DNA from: Pseudonocardia terrae
Lineage (GTDB): Bacteria; Actinomycetota; Actinomycetes; Mycobacteriales; Pseudonocardiaceae
Length of the DNA: 64,000 bases
Direction: 5' to 3'
NCBI RefSeq assembly: GCF_021343995.1
Contig: NZ_JAJTTE010000030.1
Coordinates: forward strand, 1 to 64,000
The notes beneath the pieces were generated by a model. The model saw only the letters and a list, made by a program, of their open reading frames with translations. It ran no database searches and was not told where the DNA came from. Below, in pieces: positions 46,975-54,787 of this stretch (its first letter is position 1; every line of letters starts with the position of its first letter). Made by a program: the position numbers and the translations under genes.

Positions 46975-48462
46975 GTGACCCGCAGCTACACCATCCGCAC
47001 CTACGGGTGCCAGATGAACGTGCACGACTCCGAGCGGATGGCCGGTCTGCTGGAGTCCGCGGGCTATGCGCGCGCCGAGGACCCGGGGCAGGCCGACGTC
47101 GTCGTGTTCAACACCTGCGCCGTCCGCGAGAACGCGGACAACAAGCTCTACGGGAACCTCGGCCACCTGCGCCCGGCCAAGACGGCCAACCCGGACATGC
47201 AGATCGCCGTCGGCGGCTGCCTCGCGCAGAAGGACCGCGACACGATCACGAAGAAGGCCCCGTGGGTCGACGTCGTGTTCGGCACGCACAACGTCGGGTC
47301 GCTGCCCGCGCTGCTCGAGCGCGCCCGGCACAACCGCGCGGCCGCGGTGGAGATCCTCGAGTCGCTCGAGGTCTTCCCGTCGACGCTGCCCGCGCGCCGC
47401 GAGTCCGCCTACGCCGGCTGGGTCTCGATCTCGGTGGGCTGCAACAACACCTGCACCTTCTGCATCGTGCCGTCGCTGCGCGGCAAGGAGCGCGACCGCC
47501 GGCCCGGGGACATCCTCGCCGAGGTGCAGGCGCTCGCCGCCGACGGTGTGCTCGAGGTGACCCTGCTGGGTCAGAACGTCAACGCGTACGGCTCGGAGTT
47601 CGGCGACCGCGGCGCGTTCGCGAAGCTGCTGCGCTCCTGCGGCACCGTCGAGGGGCTCGAGCGCGTGCGGTTCACCTCGCCGCACCCGCGGGACTTCACG
47701 CCGGACGTCATCGCCGCCATGGCCGAGACGCCGAACGTCTGCCCGCAGCTGCACATGCCGCTGCAGTCCGGCTCGGACCGGGTGCTGCGCGCGATGCGGC
47801 GGTCCTACCGCTCCGAGCGGTTCCTCGGGATCCTCGACGAGGTCCGCGCCTCGATCCCCGACGCCGCGGTGTCCACCGACATCATCGTCGGGTTCCCGGG
47901 CGAGACCGAGGAGGACTTCGCGCAGACCCTCGAGGTGGTGCGCCGGGCCCGGTTCGCGCAGGCCTTCACGTTCCAGTACTCGCCGCGCCCCGGCACCCCG
48001 GCCGCCGAGCTTCCCGACCAGCTGCCCAAGGCCGTCGTCCAGGAGCGGTACGAGCGGCTGGTGGCGCTGCAGGAGCAGATCTCCTGGGAGGAGAACCGCG
48101 CGCTCGAGGGCCGCGAGGTCGAGGTGCTGGTCAGCACGGGCGAGGGCCGAAAGGACGGCGCCACCCGGCGGATGAGCGGACGGGCCCGGGACGGGCGGCT
48201 CGTGCACTTCGCGCCCGGGCGGGACGGGATCCGGCCGGGTGACCTCGTCACCGTGCGGATCGGGTACGGGGCGCCGCACCACCTCGTCGCCGACGACGGG
48301 GTGCTGGAGCACCGCCGCACCCGTGCGGGCGACGCGCACGAGGCCGGGCAGCGGCCGGGTTCCGCTCCCGCCCCCCCGGCGCCCACCGGGCTGGGCCTGC
48401 CGGGCTTCGGGAAGCCCGCGGCCGAGCCGGTCGCGGCCGGGTGCGGGGCGCAGCAGGCGTGA
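46975..48462 (+). CDS. miaB: tRNA-2-methylthio-N6-dimethylallyladenosine synthase MiaB
   Basis: A 495-residue radical-SAM methylthiotransferase that modifies A37 of tRNA after MiaA has acted. The N-terminal domain begins YTIRTYGCQMNVHDSERM with the first cluster cysteine at 12, then NTCAVRENAD and VGGCLAQK. The radical-SAM motif is CNNTCTFC. A TRAM domain follows, and the last 55 residues are a Pro/Gly/Ala-rich extension. Its partner miaA lies 6 kb downstream. The stop overlaps the next gene as GTGA. Confidence 0.95.
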   Translation: MTRSYTIRTYGCQMNVHDSERMAGLLESAGYARAEDPGQADVVVFNTCAVRENADNKLYGNLGHLRPAKTANPDMQIAVGGCLAQKDRDTITKKAPWVDVVFGTHNVGSLPALLERARHNRAAAVEILESLEVFPSTLPARRESAYAGWVSISVGCNNTCTFCIVPSLRGKERDRRPGDILAEVQALAADGVLEVTLLGQNVNAYGSEFGDRGAFAKLLRSCGTVEGLERVRFTSPHPRDFTPDVIAAMAETPNVCPQLHMPLQSGSDRVLRAMRRSYRSERFLGILDEVRASIPDAAVSTDIIVGFPGETEEDFAQTLEVVRRARFAQAFTFQYSPRPGTPAAELPDQLPKAVVQERYERLVALQEQISWEENRALEGREVEVLVSTGEGRKDGATRRMSGRARDGRLVHFAPGRDGIRPGDLVTVRIGYGAPHHLVADDGVLEHRRTRAGDAHEAGQRPGSAPAPPAPTGLGLPGFGKPAAEPVAAGCGAQQA

Positions 48463-49046
48463 GCGAGGAAGTGCGGGCGCGGGCGACCGCGCCCGAGGGA
48501 CGGACGGAGCGGACGATGAGCGACGAGCGGACCTCCGGTGGGGACCGGCAGGGACCGGACGGCGACCGGGCGCCGTGGGACCGCGAGGTCGATCCCCGGC
48601 TGTCGGCCCTGGAGACCGAGCTCGCCGGGGTGGCCCGGCGGGTGGAGCGGAAGATCGACCCGGGGGCGGCCGCGCTGGTCGCTGCGATCGGCACCCTCGC
48701 CGTCGTCGGGGCGCTGCTGCTGCCCTGGGTGGCCGGCGCCACCGGCTGGCAGCTGCTGGTCGGTGCGGCGTCGGCCGGTCCGCTCCCGCGGCTGTTCACG
48801 TTCACGGCCACCGCGTTCGGCCTGGTCGCCTCGGCGCTCGCGCTGACCACCCGCTACTGGGCGCTCGCCTGGATCAGCGCGGTCGGCTGCGGGATCTCGC
48901 TGGTCAACGGCGTGTGGGCGGTGTGGAGCCGGCAGACCGTGGCGCCCGAGGGGCTGCAGGGCCCCGGCCCCGGCCTGATCCTCGCGGTGGTCGGAGTGGC
49001 GCTGCTGACCTTCACCTGGGCCCGCATCTCCCTCCAGCGCCGCTGA
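48459..49046 (+). CDS. Conserved four-span membrane protein (Rv2732c-like)
   Basis: A 195-residue protein with a charged N-terminus of about 70 residues (ending ETELAGVARRVERKIDPG) followed by four hydrophobic segments. Position directly after miaB matches Rv2732c of M. tuberculosis, a membrane protein of unknown function. GTG 48459 overlaps the miaB stop as GTGA; ATG 48516 in the same frame has the better ribosome binding site (GGAG) and could be the true start. The 49047-49114 gap is filled by a palindromic element. Confidence 0.78.
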   Translation: MSEEVRARATAPEGRTERTMSDERTSGGDRQGPDGDRAPWDREVDPRLSALETELAGVARRVERKIDPGAAALVAAIGTLAVVGALLLPWVAGATGWQLLVGAASAGPLPRLFTFTATAFGLVASALALTTRYWALAWISAVGCGISLVNGVWAVWSRQTVAPEGLQGPGPGLILAVVGVALLTFTWARISLQRR

Positions 49047-49055
49047 CCCGGCGAA

Positions 49056-49116
49056 GATCACGATCCGGGTGGACGGAGCCTCGGGGAGCGAGGCCGAGTC
49101 CGCCGAGATCGTGATC
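49056..49116. repeat. 61-bp imperfect palindrome, copy 1
   Basis: GATCACGATC at 49056-49065 pairs with GATCGTGATC at 49107-49116. Inside, GCCTCG pairs with CGAGGC around a short loop. The right end supplies the stop codon of the DUF559 gene. Copy 2 at 50062-50122 has the same length, ends and inner GAGCCTCGG...GCGAGGC core; by eye about three quarters of positions agree. Confidence 0.85.
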
Positions 49117-49990
49117 ATGGTCGTCGGAGCGCCCGGCGGACCTCGCTGATCACGGCCTGGGGACGGCGGGCGAGGTCGTGCCAGGTGAAGCGGAGCGGGA
49201 GCCATCCGGCCTGCACCAGGGCGTTCTGCCTCATACGGTCGGCACGGAATCGGTCGACATCGACGTGCCACGCCCAGCCGTCCACCTCGACGGCGACCTT
49301 GGCCCCGGGAAACGCGATGTCGATGTGGCTGTGGGACCCGAACGGAAGATGAAGGACCCAGCCGTCGATGCCGGCGTCGCGCAGCAGCGCGATGAAGGTC
49401 CGCTCGGCGAACGAGTCGGCGCGATCGGCGGCCGCGATCAGGAGGGCACGCATCCGCGGGGCTCCGCGGCAGTTCACGGCTCGCGCGAAGGCCCGCTGGA
49501 CGTCGGCGAAGTCCACGTACTTCTGCAACGCCCGGTCGAGGAACTCCGAGCCGTGCGGCAACGCTGCCGCCGTCTCGAGGGCGGTGAGTGCCCGCCCGGT
49601 CAGCGAGACTCCTCGCACCGACACCAGGTCGCAGGTCTCGAGATCGCGGCGCCGGATCCGCACACCGGGCTCGGTGGCCGGTCCGCGGCGACGAGGAACG
49701 GTCAGCTCGATCGTGCGCGGCGCCCGCTCGAGCATCCCGTGCCACCAGGCCGCCGCCTCGCCCGACAGGACACCCCGACCGTCGAGCCACAGGGCCGCCG
49801 CCCGGACCCGGACCGTGTCGGTGACCGGATGACCCGCGACCAGGTAGACCTGCGGGCGCACGCGCCGCCACTGCCCGGCCGCCACCCTCCTGTCGACCGC
49901 GGCCGGCGACAGGTGGATGAGTGCTTGGGCGCGGGTGAGCAGCCCGTCCTGGCGGGCGATCAGCCGGAGAAGCGGTTCGGGTGTGCGCAC
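49115..49990 (-). CDS. AbiEi-like / DUF559 endonuclease-fold protein
   Basis: A 291-residue two-part protein. The N-terminal 80 residues (LLRLIARQDGLLTRAQALIH, then RVAAGQWRRVRPQVYLVAGHP) are the winged-helix of type IV AbiEi-like antitoxins. A middle region resembles the AbiEi C-terminal part. The last 110 residues are a DUF559 domain of the Vsr/restriction-endonuclease fold (HIDIAFPGAKVAVEVDGWAWH, then RFRADRMRQNALVQAGWLPLRFTWHDL), with the D...EVD acidic pair. The biological role is unknown. No AbiEii-type toxin is adjacent. The gene sits exactly between two 61-bp palindromes and its TGA lies inside one. GTG 49990 has no strong ribosome binding site. Confidence 0.8.
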   Translation of the reverse strand: MRTPEPLLRLIARQDGLLTRAQALIHLSPAAVDRRVAAGQWRRVRPQVYLVAGHPVTDTVRVRAAALWLDGRGVLSGEAAAWWHGMLERAPRTIELTVPRRRGPATEPGVRIRRRDLETCDLVSVRGVSLTGRALTALETAAALPHGSEFLDRALQKYVDFADVQRAFARAVNCRGAPRMRALLIAAADRADSFAERTFIALLRDAGIDGWVLHLPFGSHSHIDIAFPGAKVAVEVDGWAWHVDVDRFRADRMRQNALVQAGWLPLRFTWHDLARRPQAVISEVRRALRRP

Positions 49991-50061
49991 GAACGGACGA
50001 TCACGCCCACACCCGCGGCCGTGCAGGAAGATCCGGCGGCCCGTTGCGATCGCGAACGCAT

Positions 50062-50122
50062 AATCACGATCTCGGCAGGCTGAGCCTCGGTACGCGAGGC
50101 TGCACCCGCCCAGATCGTGATC
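50062..50122. repeat. 61-bp imperfect palindrome, copy 2
   Basis: AATCACGATC at 50062-50071 pairs with GATCGTGATC at 50113-50122, with inner arms GCCTCG and CGAGGC. It is in the same orientation as copy 1 and 1006 bp from it. Its right end overlaps the stop codon (50121-50123) of the DUF349 gene. Confidence 0.85.
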
Positions 50123-51932
50123 AGCGGTCCTGGACCGACTGCTCCGCGGTCTCCAGCCACTCCCGCCACTGCGCCGCCTGCGACTCCGCCTGCTCCGCCC
50201 GGCGCTCGTCGCCGGAGGAACGGGCCTTCTCGGCCTGGGCCTCGAACTGGGCGACGCGGTCGCGGAACTGCGCGACGCGGGCCTCGGCCTCGGGGTCGGT
50301 GCGCCGCCACTGCCGGTCCGCGGCCTCGCGCACGGACTCCTCGACGGCCCGCAGCCGCTGCTCCAGCGGTCGCATGTCATCGCGCTGGACCTTGCCGATC
50401 TCCTCCCAGCGCTCCTGGACGTGGCGCAGGGCGATCCGGGCGGCGTCGGGATCCGAGGTGTCGATCTTCTCGGCCTCGTCGAGCAGCGAGCGCTTGGCGT
50501 CGGCGTTGGCCGCGAACTCGGAGTCGCGCTCGGCGAAGACGGCCGAGCGGCGCGAGAAGAAGGTGTCCTGGGCGCTGCGGAACCGGTGCCAGAGGGCGTC
50601 GTCGGCGTCCTTCTGGGCGCGCCCGGCCGCCTTCCACTCCGTCATCAGGTCGCGGTAGCGGGCGGCGGTGGGGCCCCAGTCCGCGGACTCCGAGAGCGCC
50701 TCGGCCTCGGCGACCAGCTCCTCCTTGCGCGCCTTGGCCCCGGCGCGCTGCCGGTCGAGGTCGGCGAAGTGCGAGCCGCGGCGCCGGTTGAAGGCCTCGC
50801 GGGCGCGCGAGAAGCGCTTCCACAGCGCCTCGTCCGTCTTGCGGTCGATGCCCTTGATCGTGCGCCACTCGTCGAGGATCGCCTTGTAGCGGTCGCCGGC
50901 CTGCTTCCACTGGGTGGAGTCGGCGGCCATGGCCTCGGCCTCGGCGACCAGGTCCTCCTTGCGGGCGATCGCGGCGTGCCGCTGCTCGTCACGCGCGGTG
51001 CGGGCACTGGCGACGGCGTCCTCGGCCATTCCGACGAGCTCGTCGAGTCGCTTGTGCAGCCCGTCGAGGTCACCGACCACCGCGGCCTCGTCGAGCCCGT
51101 CCCGCAACGCCTTCGCGCTGGTGAGCGCGTGCTTCGGGTCGCCGCCGCCGGTGGCGAGCCGGGCGACGAGCAGCTCGGCCTCGGCGAGCAGGTCGTCGAA
51201 GCGGCGGGCGAAGTGGGCGAGGCCCTCGTCGGGAGCGCCGGCCTGCCACGAGCCGACCCGGCGCTCGCCCTCGGCGGTGCGGACGAAGACCGCACCCTCG
51301 GCGTCCACCCGGCCCCAGCGCGACGGGTTGTCCGAGGCCGTCGCGACGGGCGAGGGCTCGACGGGCGCGGCGACCGGCCGGGCCACGGGCGCGGGCTGCG
51401 CCGGGCGGGCACCGGGGGGCGGGCCCGGCCGCGGGCCGGGCTTGGGGCCGGGCGGCGGCCCGGGCTTGGGCGGACCCGGCTTCGGGGGAGCGGGCTTCGG
51501 GGCGGGGGGCGGTGCCGCCGCGGGCGGGGCGGGCGGTGCCGGCTGCGCCGGGGCGGGCGAGGTCGGCTGCGCCGGGGGCTCCGGTGTCGCGTCCGACGCC
51601 GGGGAGGCGGACCCGGGCGTCGCCGGTGCGGCCGGCTCCGAGACCTCCGACCGCTCCGCCTGCTCAGCGTGCTCCGGCTGCTCCGACCGCTCCGCCTGCT
51701 CAGCGTGCTCCGCCTGCTCCGGCTGCTCCGGCTGCTCGGCGTGCTCCGCCTGCTCGGCGTGCTCCGCCTGCTCGGCGTGCTCCGGCTGGTCCGCCAGGGC
51801 CGGCTGGTCCGACTGCTCGGCCGCCGCTTCCGTCTCCGGCCGGGACGCGTCCGGGGTGTCCTGAGCGGGCGTGCTCGCGGCGGTACCGGGCAGGCCTTCC
51901 CGCTGCGTCTCGTCCGTGTGCTCGTCCGACAC
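50121..51932 (-). CDS. DUF349 coiled-coil protein
   Basis: A 603-residue protein. The C-terminal 400 residues contain four or five DUF349 repeats (for example KQAGDRYKAILDEWRTIKGIDRKTDEALWKRFSRAREAFNRRR). The N-terminal 200 residues are disordered: first an EHAEQ/PEQAE repeat tract (about residues 49-95), then a Pro/Ala tract with PPKPGPPKPGPP repeats. The position near miaB matches Rv2731, also a DUF349 protein. The function is unknown; DUF349 proteins are long helical proteins in the cytoplasm. The gene is divergent from the Rv2728c-like gene. Confidence 0.88.
   Translation of the reverse strand: MSDEHTDETQREGLPGTAASTPAQDTPDASRPETEAAAEQSDQPALADQPEHAEQAEHAEQAEHAEQPEQPEQAEHAEQAERSEQPEHAEQAERSEVSEPAAPATPGSASPASDATPEPPAQPTSPAPAQPAPPAPPAAAPPPAPKPAPPKPGPPKPGPPPGPKPGPRPGPPPGARPAQPAPVARPVAAPVEPSPVATASDNPSRWGRVDAEGAVFVRTAEGERRVGSWQAGAPDEGLAHFARRFDDLLAEAELLVARLATGGGDPKHALTSAKALRDGLDEAAVVGDLDGLHKRLDELVGMAEDAVASARTARDEQRHAAIARKEDLVAEAEAMAADSTQWKQAGDRYKAILDEWRTIKGIDRKTDEALWKRFSRAREAFNRRRGSHFADLDRQRAGAKARKEELVAEAEALSESADWGPTAARYRDLMTEWKAAGRAQKDADDALWHRFRSAQDTFFSRRSAVFAERDSEFAANADAKRSLLDEAEKIDTSDPDAARIALRHVQERWEEIGKVQRDDMRPLEQRLRAVEESVREAADRQWRRTDPEAEARVAQFRDRVAQFEAQAEKARSSGDERRAEQAESQAAQWREWLETAEQSVQDR
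51655..51790. repeat. In-frame 15-bp-type repeats in the DUF349 gene
   Basis: Units such as TGCTCGGCGTGCTCCGCC repeat with variation and encode EQAEHA-type peptides on the minus strand. All units keep the frame. Confidence 0.8.
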
Positions 51933-52199
51933 CGTCGTCCTCCCTCGTTCGGGCCCGCCGCCGGGGACGGGCGCCCCGCCGTCGAACGCCGGGGCCGTGC
52001 ACGAACCGGCCGGTCGCGACGCGCGACCACCGGTCGGCGGAATTCAAACAGGTCGGGAGGGCGCACGGAACCGCCGCGACCCGGACGAGACCACGGACGG
52101 CCGCCTCGGCGCGCCGAGTCGCCGCCCTGCGCCACTCTCCGGCTCCGACCGGACGCGCAGGGTGATCGGAGGGCGGCGGCGCGACCGCCGGGGCCGCAC
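51933..52199. other. Divergent promoter region, no gene seen
   Basis: About 270 bases between the DUF349 gene and the Rv2728c-like gene. Apart from the TACTGT box before 52213, I recognise nothing in it. Confidence 0.5.
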
Positions 52200-52205
52200 T
52201 ACTGT
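52200..52205 (+). promoter_or_regulatory. Putative -10 box of the Rv2728c-like gene (leaderless)
   Basis: TACTGT, 7 nt, then GTG at 52213. Confidence 0.5.
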
Positions 52206-52212
52206 CGGTCGC

Positions 52213-52932
52213 GTGCTGTCGCTGGTCGTCGTGCTCCCGCACCCCCCTCTCCTCGTCCCGGAACTGGCCGCGGGGTCGGCGGGGGAGACCGCGGAGCTGC
52301 GCGCCGCGGTTCGCGCGGCCGCGGGCCGGCTCGCCGACGCGGCGCCGGACTGGATCGCCGTCGGCGCCGACCCGGGCGGCCGCCGGACCGTTCCGCCCGC
52401 GACCGCCGGGACGTTCGTGGGCTTCGGGCGGGACGTCCGGGTCGCGCTCGGCCCCGGCGCCGGCGCGCCGGACCCGGAGCTCCCGTTGCCCCTCCTCGTC
52501 GCCGGCTGGGCCGCCGGCGAGACCGGGCGCTCGCCGCGCATCCGCGGCGAGCTCGTCGCCGCCGACGCCCCCACGCCCGACTGCGTCCGGCTCGGCCGGG
52601 AGCTGGCCGCCGAGGCCGGCGCCGCCGACGGCCCCGTCGGCCTGCTGATCGTGGGCGACGGCGCGGCCACCCACACGGAGAAGGCCCCGGGCCACCTCGA
52701 CGAGCGGGCCGGCCCGTTCGACGCGGGCGTCGCCAAGGCGCTCGAGCACGGCGACCCCGCCCCCCTGGCCGCCCTCGATCCCGGGCTCGCCGCCGAGCTG
52801 TGGACCGCCGGCCGCGCCCCGTGGCAGGTCCTGGCGGGGGCCGCGGAGGACCGGGACTGGCGCGGCGAGCTGCTGTACTCCGCCGCGCCCTACGGCGTGG
52901 CGTACCACGTGGCGGTCTGGACGCCGGCATGA
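52213..52932 (+). CDS. Class III extradiol dioxygenase-like protein (Rv2728c-like)
   Basis: A 239-residue protein of the LigB/MEMO-like superfamily. The N-terminal strand ends in LPHPPLLVPELAAG, where the histidine matches the metal-binding position of that superfamily. A second conserved part is LLIVGDGAATHTEKAPGHLDERAGPFDAGVAKAL. The catalytic set is not complete enough to assert dioxygenase activity. The same gene precedes miaA in mycobacteria (Rv2728c, about 230 aa). Its stop overlaps the miaA start as ATGA, so the genes are co-translated. Confidence 0.78.
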   Translation: MLSLVVVLPHPPLLVPELAAGSAGETAELRAAVRAAAGRLADAAPDWIAVGADPGGRRTVPPATAGTFVGFGRDVRVALGPGAGAPDPELPLPLLVAGWAAGETGRSPRIRGELVAADAPTPDCVRLGRELAAEAGAADGPVGLLIVGDGAATHTEKAPGHLDERAGPFDAGVAKALEHGDPAPLAALDPGLAAELWTAGRAPWQVLAGAAEDRDWRGELLYSAAPYGVAYHVAVWTPA

Positions 52933-53828
52933 CGAGGCTGGTGGCCGTCGTCGGGCCGACCGCGACGGGCAAGTCCGACCTCGCGCTGGACCTGGCCGAG
53001 GCGCTGGGCGGCGAGGTCGTCAACGCCGACGCCATGCAGCTCTACCGGGGCCTCGACATCGGCACCGCGAAGCTGCCCCTCGCCGAGCGCCGCGGGATCC
53101 CGCACCACCAGCTCGACGTCCTCGACGTCACCGAGGCCGCCTCGGTCGCCGTCTACCAGCGGGAGGCGTGCGCCGCGATCGAGGCGCTGCTCGCCGCCGG
53201 CCGCACGCCGGTCCTGGTCGGCGGGTCGGGTCTGTACGTCCAGGCCGTGGTCGACGAGCTGGAGTTCCCCGGCACCGACCCCGCGATCCGCGGCCGGTGG
53301 GAGGCCGAGCTCGCCGCCGTCGGGGCGCCGGCCCTGCACCGCAGGCTGGCCGAGGTCGACCCCGCGGCGGCGCAGAACGTGCTGCCCGGCAACGGCAGGC
53401 GGATCGTCCGGGCGCTGGAGGTCATCGAGCTGACCGGGCGTCCGTTCCGGGCGACCCTGCCGGGGCGGCGGACACCCCGGTACGACGCGGTGCTGCTCGG
53501 CGTGGACCGGGACACCGGCGAGCTCGACGACCGCGTCGCCCGCCGCGTGTACCTGATGATGGGACAGGGGTTGGTCGAGGAGACCCGCGGGCTGCTGGAG
53601 AAGGGCCTGCGGGAGGGCCGGACGGCGTCGCGGGCCCTGGGTTACCAGCAGGTCGTCGCGGCCCTGGACGGCGCGTACGACCTCGCGACGGCCACGGAGG
53701 AGACCGTCCGGGCCACCCGCCGGTTCGTGCGCCGGCAGCGCTCGTGGTTCCGCCGCGACCCCCGCATCCACTGGCTCGACGGCGCCGATCCCGAACTGTC
53801 GGCGGCGGCTCGTAGGCTGGTCACGTGA
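52929..53828 (+). CDS. miaA: tRNA dimethylallyltransferase MiaA
   Basis: A 299-residue prenyltransferase that adds dimethylallyl to N6 of A37 in tRNA. The P-loop is GPTATGKS at residues 9-16, followed by the conserved VNADAMQLYRGLDIGTAK and PHHQLDVLDVTE. The stretch LVGGSGLYVQAVVDELEFPG and the C-terminal RRFVRRQRSWFRRDPRIHWLD complete the family marks. It supplies the substrate of MiaB. Its stop overlaps a 26-codon mini-ORF that leads to dapF. Confidence 0.96.
   Translation: MTRLVAVVGPTATGKSDLALDLAEALGGEVVNADAMQLYRGLDIGTAKLPLAERRGIPHHQLDVLDVTEAASVAVYQREACAAIEALLAAGRTPVLVGGSGLYVQAVVDELEFPGTDPAIRGRWEAELAAVGAPALHRRLAEVDPAAAQNVLPGNGRRIVRALEVIELTGRPFRATLPGRRTPRYDAVLLGVDRDTGELDDRVARRVYLMMGQGLVEETRGLLEKGLREGRTASRALGYQQVVAALDGAYDLATATEETVRATRRFVRRQRSWFRRDPRIHWLDGADPELSAAARRLVT
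53813..53818 (+). promoter_or_regulatory. Putative -10 box before the dapF leader ORF
   Basis: TAGGCT inside the miaA 3' end, 6 nt before GTG 53825. It could make a leaderless transcript starting at the mini-ORF. Confidence 0.4.
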
Positions 53829-53905
53829 GTGAGCGCCGGCGAGCGAACCATCGACACAGCAGCGACGTGCGCCGCCGGCCGCGCGTCGGCGAGGACCAGC
53901 GGTGA
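53825..53905 (+). other. Bridging 26-codon ORF between miaA and dapF
   Basis: GTG 53825 overlaps the miaA stop as GTGA, and the stop at 53903-53905 overlaps the dapF GTG as GTGA. The peptide is basic (MSERRRANHRHSS..., then an Arg-rich end). The 8-mer GTGAGTGA occurs at both ends, 77 bp apart. GAGGACC near the end is the dapF ribosome binding site. Confidence 0.45.
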
Positions 53906-54732
53906 GTGACGGCATCCCCTTCTCCAAGGGCCACGGCACGCAGAACGACTTCGTCGTGCTGCCCGATCCCGAGGGCGCCCTCGACCTCACGCCGGCGCGG
54001 GTCGCCGCGCTGTGCGACCGGCGGCGCGGGCTCGGGGCGGACGGGGTGCTGCGCGTCGTCCGGTCGGCAGCGCTGGGCGTCGACGGGCCCGAGTGGTTCA
54101 TGGACTACCGCAACGCCGACGGGTCGGTCGCCGAGATGTGCGGCAACGGCGTGCGTGTCTTCGCCCGGTACCTGCAGCACGCGGGCTGGTTCCGCAGTGG
54201 GGAGCTGCCGCTGGGCACCCGTGCCGGCGTCAGGCGCGTCACGCTCGAGGGCGACTGGGTCGCGGTCGAGATGGGCCGCGCGCTGGTCGGGGCGGAGAGC
54301 GTCGCGACGGTCGGGGGCCGGGAGTTCCCGGGCGTGGCGGTCGACGTCGGGAACCCGCACCTCGCGTGCGTCACCGACACCGACCTCGCCGGGCTGGACC
54401 TGACCGTGCCGCCGGGGCGGGACGAGGCGCTGTTCCCGAACGGGGCGAACGTCGAGTTCGTCGCGCCCGCGCGGGGCGACGAGCCGGTCGCGATGCGCGT
54501 GCACGAGCGCGGCGTGGGGGAGACCCGGTCCTGTGGCACCGGCACCGTGGCGGCCGTCGTGGCTGCCCTTCGGGCGGCGGGGCGCGCCGAGGGACGCCTG
54601 CCCGTCGACACCCCCGGCGGTCGGTTGGAGGTCACCGTCCGCGAGGGCGGGGCGTCGACGGTCCTGCACGGCCCGGCGGTCCTGGTCGCGCACGGTGAAC
54701 TGGATCGGTCGTGGTGGGAGTCCGCAGGGTGA
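53902..54732 (+). CDS. dapF: Diaminopimelate epimerase DapF
   Basis: A 276-residue enzyme that converts LL- to meso-diaminopimelate for lysine and peptidoglycan synthesis. The two catalytic cysteines lie in EMCGNGVRVFARYL (Cys80) and in ETRSCGTGTVAAVV. The protein starts PFSKGHGTQNDFVVLPD, as the family does. The GTG at 53902 overlaps the stop of a 26-codon leader ORF. Neighbours miaA and hflX are the usual actinobacterial context. Confidence 0.95.
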   Translation: MSDGIPFSKGHGTQNDFVVLPDPEGALDLTPARVAALCDRRRGLGADGVLRVVRSAALGVDGPEWFMDYRNADGSVAEMCGNGVRVFARYLQHAGWFRSGELPLGTRAGVRRVTLEGDWVAVEMGRALVGAESVATVGGREFPGVAVDVGNPHLACVTDTDLAGLDLTVPPGRDEALFPNGANVEFVAPARGDEPVAMRVHERGVGETRSCGTGTVAAVVAALRAAGRAEGRLPVDTPGGRLEVTVREGGASTVLHGPAVLVAHGELDRSWWESAG

Positions 54733-54787
54733 CGCACGGGAAACGTGCCGACACGGCGACCCGAAACGTGGGACAATAGACCGCACG

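Noticed and set aside
49056..50122. True integron gene cassette with attC sites
   Set aside because: The ends do not show the RYYYAAC/GTTRRRY core sites of attC and no integrase is visible, so only a cassette-like layout can be claimed.
50421..53828. Single 1135-codon frame covering antisense of the DUF349 gene and miaA
   Set aside because: Only its last 300 codons (miaA) are real; the rest is antisense shadow.
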